The position numbers were made by a program, and so were the translations under genes. Below the pieces are notes generated by a model. It did no database searches. It was not told where the DNA came from and was given only the letters and a program-made list of their open reading frames with translations. A stretch of DNA of 64,000 bases, from contig JABDFJ010000002.1 in NCBI GenBank assembly GCA_013286645.1, forward strand, positions 1 to 64,000, given 5' to 3'. This document shows, in pieces, positions 1 to 9,263 of the stretch. Numbering within the stretch: the stretch's first letter is position 1; every line of letters begins with the position of its first letter. Source of the stretch: Chlamydiota bacterium (GTDB lineage Bacteria; Chlamydiota; Chlamydiia; Chlamydiales; Parachlamydiaceae).

Positions 1-244
1 CTCCGATTTTTTCAAGCGCTCGTTCGATTTGGCGGATGATTTGATACTCACGTGAAGTCACTTCTATGCTGATTGTGCGGTCGAAATCATCTGTGCCTTG
101 GTCCGCTTGATGTTGTGAGTATCCGGTACCTTCTTCTGAGGTTTTAACATCAGCTGTGGATCCCTTTAGCGATTGAGAAAGCTGTCGGTGCATTTCTTCA
201 AGTCGTTTTTTAAATTTGGCAATATCACTTTTTTTGAGAGTCAC
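1..244 (-). CDS. dksA: DksA/TraR-family protein, N-terminal part (truncated by the window edge); GTG start at 244 with AGGAGG upstream, or in-frame ATG at about 267
   Basis: Not in the ORF track. Reverse-strand translation reads VTLKKSDIAKFKKRLEEMHRQLSQSLKGSTADVKTSEEGTGYSQHQADQGTDDFDRTISIEVTSREYQIIRQIERALEKIG, a DksA-like coiled coil. It sits next to nrdR, as in Chlamydia. Confidence 0.75.
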   Translation of the reverse strand, partial: MTLKKSDIAKFKKRLEEMHRQLSQSLKGSTADVKTSEEGTGYSQHQADQGTDDFDRTISIEVTSREYQIIRQIERALEKIG

Positions 245-447
245 TGCGTTCCTCCTCATTGATCGCATTAATTTTTAAGTTTAGGGATCGTGTAGAAACA
301 ACTTTTACAGCTCTCAAGGGAAAAATCGATTCATCTCAAGAAGATTTTTCCTCAGTGGTATTCTACTGATACTCCCCTCGGGAAAATTTTCTCGGTCTGA
401 ACCGCATTTCTCCTCGAGAACAGTCAAATTTATTTCTATACGATCCC

Positions 448-924
448 TTAATCCCTATTTCTATGACGGGCTTCATCTTTAGGTTTAATAGCTTGTATGG
501 CATCCATCAATTCTTCGACATCTTTAAAGCGTCGATATACGCATGCAAAACGAATATAAGCAATAGGATCTAATCCCTGCAGATGTTTAGTGACCATATC
601 TCCTAGTTCTGTGGTCGTAATTTCACGCACCTGCCTTTGCATGACGTCACCAGTGATTTTGCTAGCGATAGTGATGACTTGCTCATGACTGATCGTTGTG
701 TGGCGGCAGGCGGCTTCCAAGCCTTTAATTAATTTCTGCTGCTGGAAGTCTTCATATCGCCCATCACGCTTTTTTACTTCAACAGTCAATTCAATCGTTT
801 CAAAGGTGGTGAACCTTCGTTGACATCCTAAGCATTCGCGGCGTCGACGGATGGCGTTCATTTCAGCGGTGTTGCGCGAGTCGGTGACTTTTAGTTCTTC
901 GTGGCTACAAAAAGGGCATTTCAT
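448..924 (-). CDS. nrdR: Transcriptional repressor NrdR
   Basis: MKCPFCSHEELKVTDSR...IRRRRECLGCQRRFTTFE zinc ribbon plus ATP-cone. Confidence 0.97.
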   Translation of the reverse strand: MKCPFCSHEELKVTDSRNTAEMNAIRRRRECLGCQRRFTTFETIELTVEVKKRDGRYEDFQQQKLIKGLEAACRHTTISHEQVITIASKITGDVMQRQVREITTTELGDMVTKHLQGLDPIAYIRFACVYRRFKDVEELMDAIQAIKPKDEARHRNRD

Positions 925-1038
925 AGGTGAGATCCATGCGGTAGTTGTCCAGTGGTCTCCTCGCGAAACAAAAATTTAAGCTGTCAAGCGCGAGCCCCGA
1001 ACATGCCCGATCGTCTAGATTTTTTGCTAATCATTTCG

Positions 1039-2064
1039 TTAAAAATTGTTGATCTCATCAATCATCATACGAAGGATGGCAAAATCACGGCGCGTATGAT
1101 GGAAGGCGAGGCGGGGTAACTCAAGGTGATCATTCTCGCCAGGCAAAGGGGACGAGGCTTGGATGGAGCCACTAGCTAAGAGGATTTTGTATTTATCATT
1201 GAGCAGCTCGATTTGCTCTGGTGTCAGAGCAGTGAGGAGACGGATGACTAAGGTATCTTTAACATAGCGATTCGAATGATAGCGTGAATAGAATTTTAGG
1301 ATATGTTTGACACCATCTTGAGGACTTTGTGCCACGAAAAATAGGCGTTCATCTTCTGGGCTGATCCAACGATTGCGCAATAGGTGATCTTTAACATAAT
1401 TTTGCCAGTCGCGCCAGTAGGTGCCGTCGACCCCTTCGATGAGGACGATCGGGATGATATTAGACTTTCCCGTTTGGATGAGAGTGAGCATTTCGAAGAC
1501 TTCATCCATGGTACCAAAGCCCCCAGGGAAGGCTGCTAAGGCTTGCGAGTGGCTCATGAACATCAGCTTACGTGTGAAGAAGAAGCGGAAATGGATCAAT
1601 TTTGGATCCCCTTCAATCAGAGTATTGGTAGGGGTTTCAAAAGGTAAACGAATCGATAGGCCAAAGCTTTGCTCTTTTTGGGGGCCTTCGGCGCTGGCTT
1701 TCATGATCCCATTGGCCGCGCCGGTGATACACATCCACCCTTCTTTAGCTAAGTCTGTGCTAAAGATTTTGGCCGCTTGATAGTCGGGGTGATCTTCAGG
1801 GGTGCGAGCGGAGCCAAAAATGCTGATGCACGGCCCGGTTTTATATTGGGTGAAGATATTATAGGCATGGCGCATTTCTTTAATGGAGCGCGTGATGACT
1901 TTAAGTTGTCCGAGATCATGCTTTTCATTGAGCAGTTTGATGGCGGTTTCAATGATCTGTTTGACGAGCTCGGCTTCGAAAGTCTCTGGATCTCCACCAG
2001 CGGTGACGATCAATTTTTGAATCACCGATTGGATTTCATCATCTTGTTTGAGGCGATTGTTCAT
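1039..2064 (-). CDS. LOG-family / TIGR00730-like nucleotide-binding protein (the ORF extends to 2283, but the likely start is the ATG at 2064 with GGAGA upstream)
   Basis: SIFGSART..., PGGFGTMDEVFEMLTLIQTGK motif. Confidence 0.85.
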   Translation of the reverse strand: MNNRLKQDDEIQSVIQKLIVTAGGDPETFEAELVKQIIETAIKLLNEKHDLGQLKVITRSIKEMRHAYNIFTQYKTGPCISIFGSARTPEDHPDYQAAKIFSTDLAKEGWMCITGAANGIMKASAEGPQKEQSFGLSIRLPFETPTNTLIEGDPKLIHFRFFFTRKLMFMSHSQALAAFPGGFGTMDEVFEMLTLIQTGKSNIIPIVLIEGVDGTYWRDWQNYVKDHLLRNRWISPEDERLFFVAQSPQDGVKHILKFYSRYHSNRYVKDTLVIRLLTALTPEQIELLNDKYKILLASGSIQASSPLPGENDHLELPRLAFHHTRRDFAILRMMIDEINNF

Positions 2065-2146
2065 GCGTAAATCTCCATTTCGTGTAATTATAACTTTTTC
2101 TTTGGATTCGCTGCTAGGTATATTAACTTCGATAAGTTGGTATAAA

Positions 2147-2704
2147 ATGGAAAGTTGCATGAACACGATAATGATTTTGATCTTTGTTTTGTTGCCCATG
2201 GGCGCGATATTGCTGTCTGTGGTGTTTTGGTCGCTACGCAATGGGATTTCTCCGATGCCTACAGCAAGAAAAGTCAAACGCACCTTGCTTAAGGTGTTGC
2301 CAAGAGATATAAATGGCCCAATTTATGAGCTGGGATCGGGCTGGGGAACATTATTGGAGCCTCTCTATCGACTTTATCCTAATCAGCAGATTATAGGTTT
2401 TGAGACATCGCCTGTACCGCGGTGGTTTTCCAAGCTGAGGTTATTATACCTGCGTCAGGACAATGTGCGCGTGGATAAGCGCGATTTTTTCACCCAAGAT
2501 TTGGGTGGTGCTGGCATGGTGGTCTGTTATTTATATCCAGGGGCAATGGCGCGCTTGCGTCCAAAATTGGCTGCTGAGCTTAAGGAGGGCACATGGGTGG
2601 TGAGTCATACGTTCGCCATCCCAGGTTGGCAAGCGTGGCAGGTGTATGAAGTTAACGATCTCTATCGCACCAAAATCTATGCCTATAGAGTTTCTGGTGC
2701 ATAA
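2147..2704 (+). CDS. Membrane-anchored SAM-dependent methyltransferase-like protein
   Basis: N-terminal TM, then GPIYELGSGWGTLLEPLYRLYPNQQIIGFETSPVP; start uncertain (2147 or 2159). Confidence 0.75.
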   Translation: MESCMNTIMILIFVLLPMGAILLSVVFWSLRNGISPMPTARKVKRTLLKVLPRDINGPIYELGSGWGTLLEPLYRLYPNQQIIGFETSPVPRWFSKLRLLYLRQDNVRVDKRDFFTQDLGGAGMVVCYLYPGAMARLRPKLAAELKEGTWVVSHTFAIPGWQAWQVYEVNDLYRTKIYAYRVSGA

Positions 2705-2883
2705 TTCATTCCCGTGCCCGTGTGCGTGCCCGTGCCCGTGCCCGACTGTTTCCATATTGTGTACCCGTGCTCAATCTTTTAGCATGCAATTTTTTATCAC
2801 CTATTAAGATCTTTGAAAGGATTATTGGTAAAAAGTCGGGCACGGGCACGGGCACGCACACGGGCACGAGAATGAATTATGCA
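2698..2883. repeat. GGGCAC-family palindromic element with ~50-bp arms
   Basis: Left 2698-2747, right 2834-2883, one mismatch by eye. Confidence 0.97.
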
Positions 2884-2908
2884 AGAAGTCTAATGTCGCT
2901 AGATGTCT

Positions 2909-3283
2909 CTAGCCATGCCACGAGAGGCTAAATAGGAGGATGGAAAGCACCATGGCCGCGATAAGGACGTACATGTAATCGCGTTGATAGAGGTAGATGA
3001 TGAGGCAGGCAAATACCCTGATGACAGGCGTGGCGATTAAAAGCAGCACGCCCAGCTGTATGATCGCCGGTGTGGATCCCTGGAAGGCACGTTGGATGAT
3101 GACTTGCGTGTCTTTCAAAAAAAACGGTTCGCCTGAGAAAAGATGGTAATCGTAAATTTGATCACCATGTTGCCACAGGAAGAGAACACCTCCTATCAAG
3201 GTGACGACTAAGGCCAGTGTTAATCCGACGCGTAGGACATTTCCGACGATAGTTTCAAGGATAACGATCTTTGGTTCTTTCAT
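2909..3283 (-). CDS. DUF1634-type membrane protein
   Basis: Three predicted TM segments; directly downstream of a TauE/SafE permease, a common pairing. Confidence 0.7.
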   Translation of the reverse strand: MKEPKIVILETIVGNVLRVGLTLALVVTLIGGVLFLWQHGDQIYDYHLFSGEPFFLKDTQVIIQRAFQGSTPAIIQLGVLLLIATPVIRVFACLIIYLYQRDYMYVLIAAMVLSILLFSLSWHG

Positions 3284-4116
3284 ATCATTCCATGCAACCC
3301 TTTATAGATCATTTGTGCGGCGATAGCCAAAATCAGGCCGGCAAAAAGATATTTTAGGGTATTTGTTTTTATGTAGGGAAGGAGGCGCGCTCCTGAGAGA
3401 GAGCCGATGATCACTCCTAGCACAACGGGCATCGTTAAGAGAGGGTCTATATAGCCCAAATGGAGGTAAATGCCTGCGCTGGCAGTTGCGGTGACGCCAA
3501 TCATAAAATTGCTGGTGGTAGCGGACACCTTAAAAGGCAGCTTCATAATTTTATCTAACGCCAATACCTTGAGAGCACCAGAGCCAATTCCCAAGAGGGC
3601 TGATAATCCACCGGCAATAAACATGACCAGATACCCCCAGGGTAAATGTTGCACTTGATAGGGTTTGTTGCCAGAAGCTGTTGGATAATAACTATTTAGT
3701 TTAAAAAAAGTGGCGATTTTATCGGGAGGAAACGCGTGGTCATCGCTACCATTGGCATAGAATGAGGCAAAAGAGCAATATAGCAGAATAGTACCAAAAA
3801 GGATAGAAAGGAGAGGAGCGGACATCTGGGCTGCGATGACCACCCCGACAAGAGCGCCTATTGTAGTGGCGGTTTCCAATAAAAGTGCCACACGGATGTT
3901 GGAAAAGCCTTCTCTGACATAAGCCGAAGAGGCGCCAGTGGAGGTGGCAATGACAGCAATGAGGCTAGCGCCGATGGCATAATGGATGTCGACATTGACG
4001 CCTAATACGAGCAAAGGAACGATGATTAAGCCTCCACCCAGGCCGGAGAGGGAACCCAAAAAACCGGCAATAAGTGAACCAGAGAAGATGATGATGACAA
4101 TTTCGTAAGCAGTCAT
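3280..4116 (-). CDS. TauE/SafE-family sulfite exporter / permease
   Basis: GFLGSLSGLGGGLIIVPLLVL and GGLSALLGIGSGALKVLALD motifs, multiple TMs. Confidence 0.9.
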   Translation of the reverse strand: MTAYEIVIIIFSGSLIAGFLGSLSGLGGGLIIVPLLVLGVNVDIHYAIGASLIAVIATSTGASSAYVREGFSNIRVALLLETATTIGALVGVVIAAQMSAPLLSILFGTILLYCSFASFYANGSDDHAFPPDKIATFFKLNSYYPTASGNKPYQVQHLPWGYLVMFIAGGLSALLGIGSGALKVLALDKIMKLPFKVSATTSNFMIGVTATASAGIYLHLGYIDPLLTMPVVLGVIIGSLSGARLLPYIKTNTLKYLFAGLILAIAAQMIYKGLHGMI

Positions 4117-4169
4117 AGATTCAATATATAAGCATAGATCATATTTTAAAAGAAACTTAAGGAGTAAAT

Positions 4170-4658
4170 ATGCAGGCTTCAGCTGACATCAGGGCCATAC
4201 TCGACAAAGCACACATCCATTATGAGGTGTTAGAACACCCCCCTGCGTTTACGGCCATGGAGATTGCTGAAGCGCAACACATCGTTGGTCAGCAAGTGAT
4301 TAAGGCAGTGATCGTTAAAGTCGATGGTAAACTTGGGATGTGCGTTTTACCTGCCATCCACGTGATCGATTTTGCAAAATTGAAAGCTGCCCTTAAAGCC
4401 AAAGACGTTCATTTAGAAACCGAAAGTAAAGTCGCCATGTTATTTCCCACATATGAAGTGGGAGCAATGCCGCCCTTTGGGCATTTAGCAGGTTTAACTG
4501 TATATCTCGACAAATCTCTTGAAGAAAACGACACTGTGGCTTTTAATGCTGGCTCGCATCGCGAGATGCTGCGTATCAAATTTAAAGATTACCTCAGACT
4601 CGTCAAGCCGACTTTGATCGACTTTGGCATGCACATATCACACAGGAGCGAGCCATGA
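4170..4658 (+). CDS. YbaK/EbsC-type aminoacyl-tRNA deacylase domain protein
   Basis: YEVLEHPPAFTAMEIAEAQ...VIKAVIVKVDGK; 4-bp overlap with hemF. Confidence 0.85.
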   Translation: MQASADIRAILDKAHIHYEVLEHPPAFTAMEIAEAQHIVGQQVIKAVIVKVDGKLGMCVLPAIHVIDFAKLKAALKAKDVHLETESKVAMLFPTYEVGAMPPFGHLAGLTVYLDKSLEENDTVAFNAGSHREMLRIKFKDYLRLVKPTLIDFGMHISHRSEP

Positions 4659-5455
4659 CCCATGTCAATCCGCAGCGCGAGGCCATCATCCTTTTTCTAA
4701 AAGGGCTGCGTGATGAGATAGTCACAGCTTTCGAAAAACTCGAAGCTGGCGAGCGCTTCCAAAGAAAGCCTTGGGACCACCATTCTGGTGGCGGAGGCGA
4801 AATATCCGTGTTGCGCGGCAATGTTTTTGAAAAAGCCGCTGTCAATTGGTCTGGGGTGTGGGGACCTCACTTTCCCATGCAAGAAGCATCAGGTCCTTTC
4901 TTTGCTACGGGGGTCAGCTTGATCACTCATATGGCAAACCCCCATGCACCGACCGTGCATATGAACATCCGCTACATCGAAACAGCCGACAAGAGTTGGT
5001 TTGGAGGGGGATATGACCTCACCCCGATGGGTTTGCCTTATGCTGAGGACACTGAACATTTCCATGCGGTAGCAAAAAACTCATTGCAACCCTTCGGTAG
5101 CGATATCTATGAATGCTTTGCGCAACAAGCGCGTGAGTATTTCTATATTCCCCATTGGCAAAAAGAAAGAGGGATCGGCGGCATTTTCTTTGACCACTAC
5201 AATACGGGCGATCGTCCTAAAGATCTGCAGTTATGGCAGAACGTCGGAAAAACCTTTTTGGAAGCGATTGTGCCTATCTATGAGCGGCGCATTTCGCAGC
5301 CTTATAGCGGTGAAGATAAGGAACGACAATTGCATATGCGTGGACATTATGTAGAATTTAATTTGTTATATGATCGAGGAACACGATTTGGGTTTTTGTC
5401 TGGAGGCAATCCGGAGGCTATTTTGTGTTCGATGCCTCCTGTAGTTAAGTGGTAA
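4655..5455 (+). CDS. hemF: Oxygen-dependent coproporphyrinogen III oxidase
   Basis: WSGVWGPHFPMQEASGPFFATGVSLITHMANPHAPTVHMNIRY, WFGGGYDLTP. Confidence 0.96.
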   Translation: MTHVNPQREAIILFLKGLRDEIVTAFEKLEAGERFQRKPWDHHSGGGGEISVLRGNVFEKAAVNWSGVWGPHFPMQEASGPFFATGVSLITHMANPHAPTVHMNIRYIETADKSWFGGGYDLTPMGLPYAEDTEHFHAVAKNSLQPFGSDIYECFAQQAREYFYIPHWQKERGIGGIFFDHYNTGDRPKDLQLWQNVGKTFLEAIVPIYERRISQPYSGEDKERQLHMRGHYVEFNLLYDRGTRFGFLSGGNPEAILCSMPPVVKW

Positions 5456-5471
5456 TATTAATAAAAGAGAG

Positions 5472-6776
5472 GTGTTTATGAGCTCTAGTGCACTTTGGGG
5501 TGCTCTTTCATATGGATACGACAAGTTAACAGCAGCTGTGAGTGCTGTTAACGGTGGGAAAGAGTATCTTCGGGCAAAAATAGGTAATAAGCATATTAAG
5601 CATCGCGAAGACAAACTTTTCCTAACGCTTGATCCTGTGAGTAGCATCTTTGCCTTTGCCATTGCGGGCGTTTCGCAAGAGCCCAAGATTAAGTTAGAAA
5701 GAACCATCCATTTGATGGAGCCTATTTCTGCAGAAGAAGGTATTGAAAGGAGTAAAGTAGATTTGGGTTTTGGCTTTGAGCAATATCAAAGACGCGATCT
5801 TAGAGGGGATTGTAGTGAAGATTTGGACTATTTCACTTGGGCCATTCCACACGTCAATCGCTTATATCCCTGTGATTCTAAAAATAAAGAGCTAAATGAT
5901 CTCATGACACGCTTTTGGAAGCATGTGTCCAAAGGTATCGATTTCATGGTACAACATTGCTACGAAGATAAACAGCCGGCTGTGGATCGCTTAAAAAACT
6001 TATGCAAGTTTGTGCCAGGGACGTTGGATTATAAGCTTCAGCAAGAACAAGAGCGTAGGAGGAGTGTGAGTCACCAAGTGCCCCAACTCCCGCAACGCAT
6101 TCAAGAGATCCTAGAGAGAGCACAGCGAGAATTGTTAGGCACATCTGTCACTACATCCAAAGCGTCGAGAGGCGTGCAGGTATCGGTACCTCCCAAGGGC
6201 GAAAGTGTGCCAACGCCAAGTGTTGACCTCATAGAATTTTCTAATATCCACCAAGCTTCAGGGAAACCGGGGAAGAAAAAAAACAAGTCGGAAAAAACTG
6301 CAGAGATGTCTACGCTTACACCTGAGGTGTCTACAGCCCTTGTAGACGACATGACTGCTGCGGCTGTGACAAAGTCTGACCCTTGGGGCTTAGTTGTGCC
6401 ATTCTCCCCTGATATGGTGCGTAGTTTTGATACGGTAGAAGTCTATGAGTCAGCATTTGACACAAAAAGGCCTGTAGAATCAAGTGAGGATCGAGCCTTT
6501 GCAAAAGAATGTGCCGCATATTTAGGAAGAATCTGCCAAAATGCTGCCATTCCAGAGTGGACGAATTCACTTTCTCAGAAGCTAAAAGAGATTTGGACAG
6601 TGCGCGAATTCGAAGAAAAGGTCAGATCTTTGGATGTAATTTCTGGAAAAACAGCCCCAGCCTTACGTGAGGCCAAGCTCACCGAAATTCATTCCCTGAA
6701 AGGACGTCTGATTACTAATGCTGAACAATATTCTCAATATGCCTCTTTAGAGTTTACAAGATTTAGGGATTCGTAA
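5472..6776 (+). CDS. Hypothetical protein, Ser/Pro/Thr-rich linker
   Basis: Long ORF with no recognised family. Confidence 0.7.
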   Translation: MFMSSSALWGALSYGYDKLTAAVSAVNGGKEYLRAKIGNKHIKHREDKLFLTLDPVSSIFAFAIAGVSQEPKIKLERTIHLMEPISAEEGIERSKVDLGFGFEQYQRRDLRGDCSEDLDYFTWAIPHVNRLYPCDSKNKELNDLMTRFWKHVSKGIDFMVQHCYEDKQPAVDRLKNLCKFVPGTLDYKLQQEQERRRSVSHQVPQLPQRIQEILERAQRELLGTSVTTSKASRGVQVSVPPKGESVPTPSVDLIEFSNIHQASGKPGKKKNKSEKTAEMSTLTPEVSTALVDDMTAAAVTKSDPWGLVVPFSPDMVRSFDTVEVYESAFDTKRPVESSEDRAFAKECAAYLGRICQNAAIPEWTNSLSQKLKEIWTVREFEEKVRSLDVISGKTAPALREAKLTEIHSLKGRLITNAEQYSQYASLEFTRFRDS

Positions 6777-6780
6777 AAAA

Positions 6781-6922
6781 ATGGACTGAATGGACTGAAT
6801 GGACTGAATGGACTGAATGGACTGAATGGACTGTATGGACTGTATGGACGACATGGACAAATAGCTCTTTTGTCCATTCAGTCCATGCAGTCCATGTCGT
6901 CCATGCAGTCCATTCAGTCCAT
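6781..6922. repeat. Iterated-word palindrome: about 9 tandem units of TGGACTGAA, short spacer, then rc units (GTCCATTCA...)
   Basis: Left arm 6781-6860, right arm 6869-6922. Confidence 0.95.
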
Positions 6923-6956
6923 CATCGTTTATCAATTTACTTTGTGAGGAGAGAAA

Positions 6957-7109
6957 ATGGCTGGTATCTTTGCTGTTTTTGCGTTATCCATTTGTGCGGT
7001 ATTTGGCAACCAACGTGCACTTGCCTTGTCGTTATTAGCGATAGGATTGGTTTTGAGCCTGTTGATGTTGTGGTATCACGCGACTGATATGTTACAAATT
7101 AACTTGTAG
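6957..7109 (+). CDS. Small membrane protein, DUF5993-like, paired with DsbB
   Basis: Not in the ORF track: MAGIFAVFALSICAVFGNQRALALSLLAIGLVLSLLMLWYHATDMLQINL*, preceded by GTGAGGAGAGAAA; 9 nt upstream of the DsbB ORF. Confidence 0.75.
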   Translation: MAGIFAVFALSICAVFGNQRALALSLLAIGLVLSLLMLWYHATDMLQINL

Positions 7110-7118
7110 GAGAGCCAT

Positions 7119-7637
7119 ATGTCGCAGACTTCGAAATGGCAATTGAATCTCAATGCTTTGATGATCGTGATTCTGTGCGGCGTCTTACTTGGCGCCTTCG
7201 GCGTGCAATTTTTGTGGCATGAAAATCCCTGCCCTCTGTGCTTGCTTCAGCGGGCGGGCATGATTGGGGTGGCTATTGGGGCGCTGCTTAACCTCTGGTT
7301 TGGGGTGCATATGGCACACTATGGTTTGTGCTTGCTCAGTGCTTTGACGGGAGGCTTTGTGGCTTTGCGTCAGATATCGTTGCATGTATGTCCTGGCATG
7401 TCGCCTTTTGGATTACCTGTGCTTGGCTTAAGCTTGTATACGTGGTCCTTTTTTGTGTTTGTGTGCGTGGTGTTGGGTGTGGCTGTATTGTTGTTTTTGT
7501 ATGATCCACATGACAATGTAGAGATGCCGCCTCTGAATCTATGGGGTAAATTTGCTAGTGGACTGCTCTTTTTTGTGGTGGTCGCTAATATCGTCACCAC
7601 ATTTATGTTATGCGGAATTGGTCCATGCCAGGATTGA
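7119..7637 (+). CDS. DsbB-family disulfide bond formation protein
   Basis: Four TMs, ENPCPLCLLQRAGM CxxC motif. Confidence 0.88.
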   Translation: MSQTSKWQLNLNALMIVILCGVLLGAFGVQFLWHENPCPLCLLQRAGMIGVAIGALLNLWFGVHMAHYGLCLLSALTGGFVALRQISLHVCPGMSPFGLPVLGLSLYTWSFFVFVCVVLGVAVLLFLYDPHDNVEMPPLNLWGKFASGLLFFVVVANIVTTFMLCGIGPCQD

Positions 7638-7653
7638 AGATTGAATAAGATGA

Positions 7654-8037
7654 TTAGTTGCCTTTCTCTAGCTCTAGAGCTTTTTGAACCTGTTTCTGGA
7701 AGTGCTCGACTTGAACTTCTAGTGTAGGAATTTCTGGTTGATCTCCTCCTTGGCTCTTACGTTCGGCAAGTTGTTGACGGTACATCGCTAGGGCTTGTCT
7801 TTTTGCAGCCAGATCATCCTGCACTGTAGTGGGAGCCTTAGGGGAAACAGGACCGAGTGTTGCCTTTTTGATAGGAGATGAATACGCTCTTGAGAGTTGG
7901 GGACTGTTAAGTTGGAGGGTTCGACTGGTCACAGAAGTAAGTGGGCTAAATGGGGAGAAGTGTGCAGAGGTTGTTCTCATGGCGTTGGTTGACGTACGTG
8001 CAGCAAAGGGTGATAGACGAGAAGTCGTTGTAAACAT
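7654..8037 (-). CDS. Hypothetical protein with C-terminal coiled coil
   Basis: ORF only. Confidence 0.5.
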   Translation of the reverse strand: MFTTTSRLSPFAARTSTNAMRTTSAHFSPFSPLTSVTSRTLQLNSPQLSRAYSSPIKKATLGPVSPKAPTTVQDDLAAKRQALAMYRQQLAERKSQGGDQPEIPTLEVQVEHFQKQVQKALELEKGN

Positions 8038-8246
8038 ACTTTTTTCCTTAATAAGTTCATATTTAAAATACTAATGTTACAGAACAACCATTTTTCGTCC
8101 ATGCTTTCTGTTCTGCCACAGCACAAAATTGGTGTCTGGTCTGTGATTTATGATTTGACTCCCTCTCATAATATGGCTAAGAATATGTAAAATCGCAAAT
8201 CGCAGGCCTGACACCAATTTCGGCCTCGTAGCAAAGTTTGAAGTAA

Positions 8247-9263
8247 ATGATGATAAAAAGGAAAACAATGAAGGTATCTATATCACGTTTTGTCACTATA
8301 ACGCTGCTAATCCTGAATGTAAGTGGATTAGGCACATTATCTGGAGATAATGCCAAAGACACTCCTCAGCAAGCCATCACCTATCCTGAAAACAAAAATC
8401 GCTTTGGAGATATCATGTTAATTTATTTGCATGCCAAGTGGCTGTCATATAAATATGGTCTTCCATTGCTTTATAAACCTTTCGCTTATTCGGATAAGCT
8501 GGTGCTTCATACACAAGAGCCCTTCCTAGCCACAGAGTGGCAAGATCAATTTGTAAACAAGGTTACTTATGCAAATAATTTAGATTTGGCATCTCTTCCT
8601 AAAAGCACATTAATCAATGTACGTTTTTTCCCTGAAAATGTCGATTTCATCCGCGAGAAAAATCGCTTGGGTTTTGACACTCGTTGGTATTTGGATGTGT
8701 ATTTTCCTGTGGATTGGGAAGATAAGAAATTCAGATCACTCCTACGCAAATTGGTCGCTCCTCGTATCCCTTTAAAATTGATCACCCCTCCCAAACAGCA
8801 TTTAAGTGTAGCTATGCATGTTAGGGATGGAGGTACTTTTGATGGCCAACCTACAAAAGATCGCTATCCAGATAAGTTTCCGAAAATAGATTTTTATGTG
8901 GCTGGATTAGAAGCTATTTTAGAACGGTATCCAATGGAGAATATTTACGTCCATATTTTCACAGATGCTTTACAACCCGAAAAATATCAAGCTTTGTTTG
9001 AGGAAAAATTTAGCAGCCATAAAAATATCTATTTTGGCTGTCGAAAAAATCAGGGAAAAGAAGATTATGTTTTGGCCGATTTCTTCTCGATGTTGGAGTA
9101 TGACTGCCTCATTCGCCCCGAATCTTGCTTTACCGTGGTGGTTGAAAGACTAAAAACATTCAAAGTTGTCGTTAGCCCGATCCACCTTTTCAAAAAGAAA
9201 GGGACGAGCTATATCGATTACGTCGACGGCATTTGTGTTAAGCCTCATTTACAGAATAAATAA
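8247..9263 (+). CDS. Exported putative glycosyltransferase-like protein
   Basis: N-terminal hydrophobic signal-like segment (SRFVTITLLILNVSGLGTLSG), then RFGDIMLIYLHAKWLSYKYGLPLLY and LADFFSMLEYDCLIRPESCFTVVVERL, resembling fucosyltransferase-type folds. Confidence 0.5.
   Translation: MMIKRKTMKVSISRFVTITLLILNVSGLGTLSGDNAKDTPQQAITYPENKNRFGDIMLIYLHAKWLSYKYGLPLLYKPFAYSDKLVLHTQEPFLATEWQDQFVNKVTYANNLDLASLPKSTLINVRFFPENVDFIREKNRLGFDTRWYLDVYFPVDWEDKKFRSLLRKLVAPRIPLKLITPPKQHLSVAMHVRDGGTFDGQPTKDRYPDKFPKIDFYVAGLEAILERYPMENIYVHIFTDALQPEKYQALFEEKFSSHKNIYFGCRKNQGKEDYVLADFFSMLEYDCLIRPESCFTVVVERLKTFKVVVSPIHLFKKKGTSYIDYVDGICVKPHLQNK

Noticed and set aside
2048-2146. N-terminal extension of the methyltransferase ORF and matching extension of the LOG-family ORF
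   Set aside because: The two long versions overlap on opposite strands; internal starts with better context remove most of the overlap.
6781-6922. CRISPR-like array
   Set aside because: Units are directly contiguous 9-mers without unique spacers, no cas genes are in the window, and the array is palindromic overall.
6747-6935. ORF encoding (IQS)n, a possible repeat protein
   Set aside because: It is only the 9-bp TGGACTGAA array read in an open frame; no ribosome-binding site or conserved flank.
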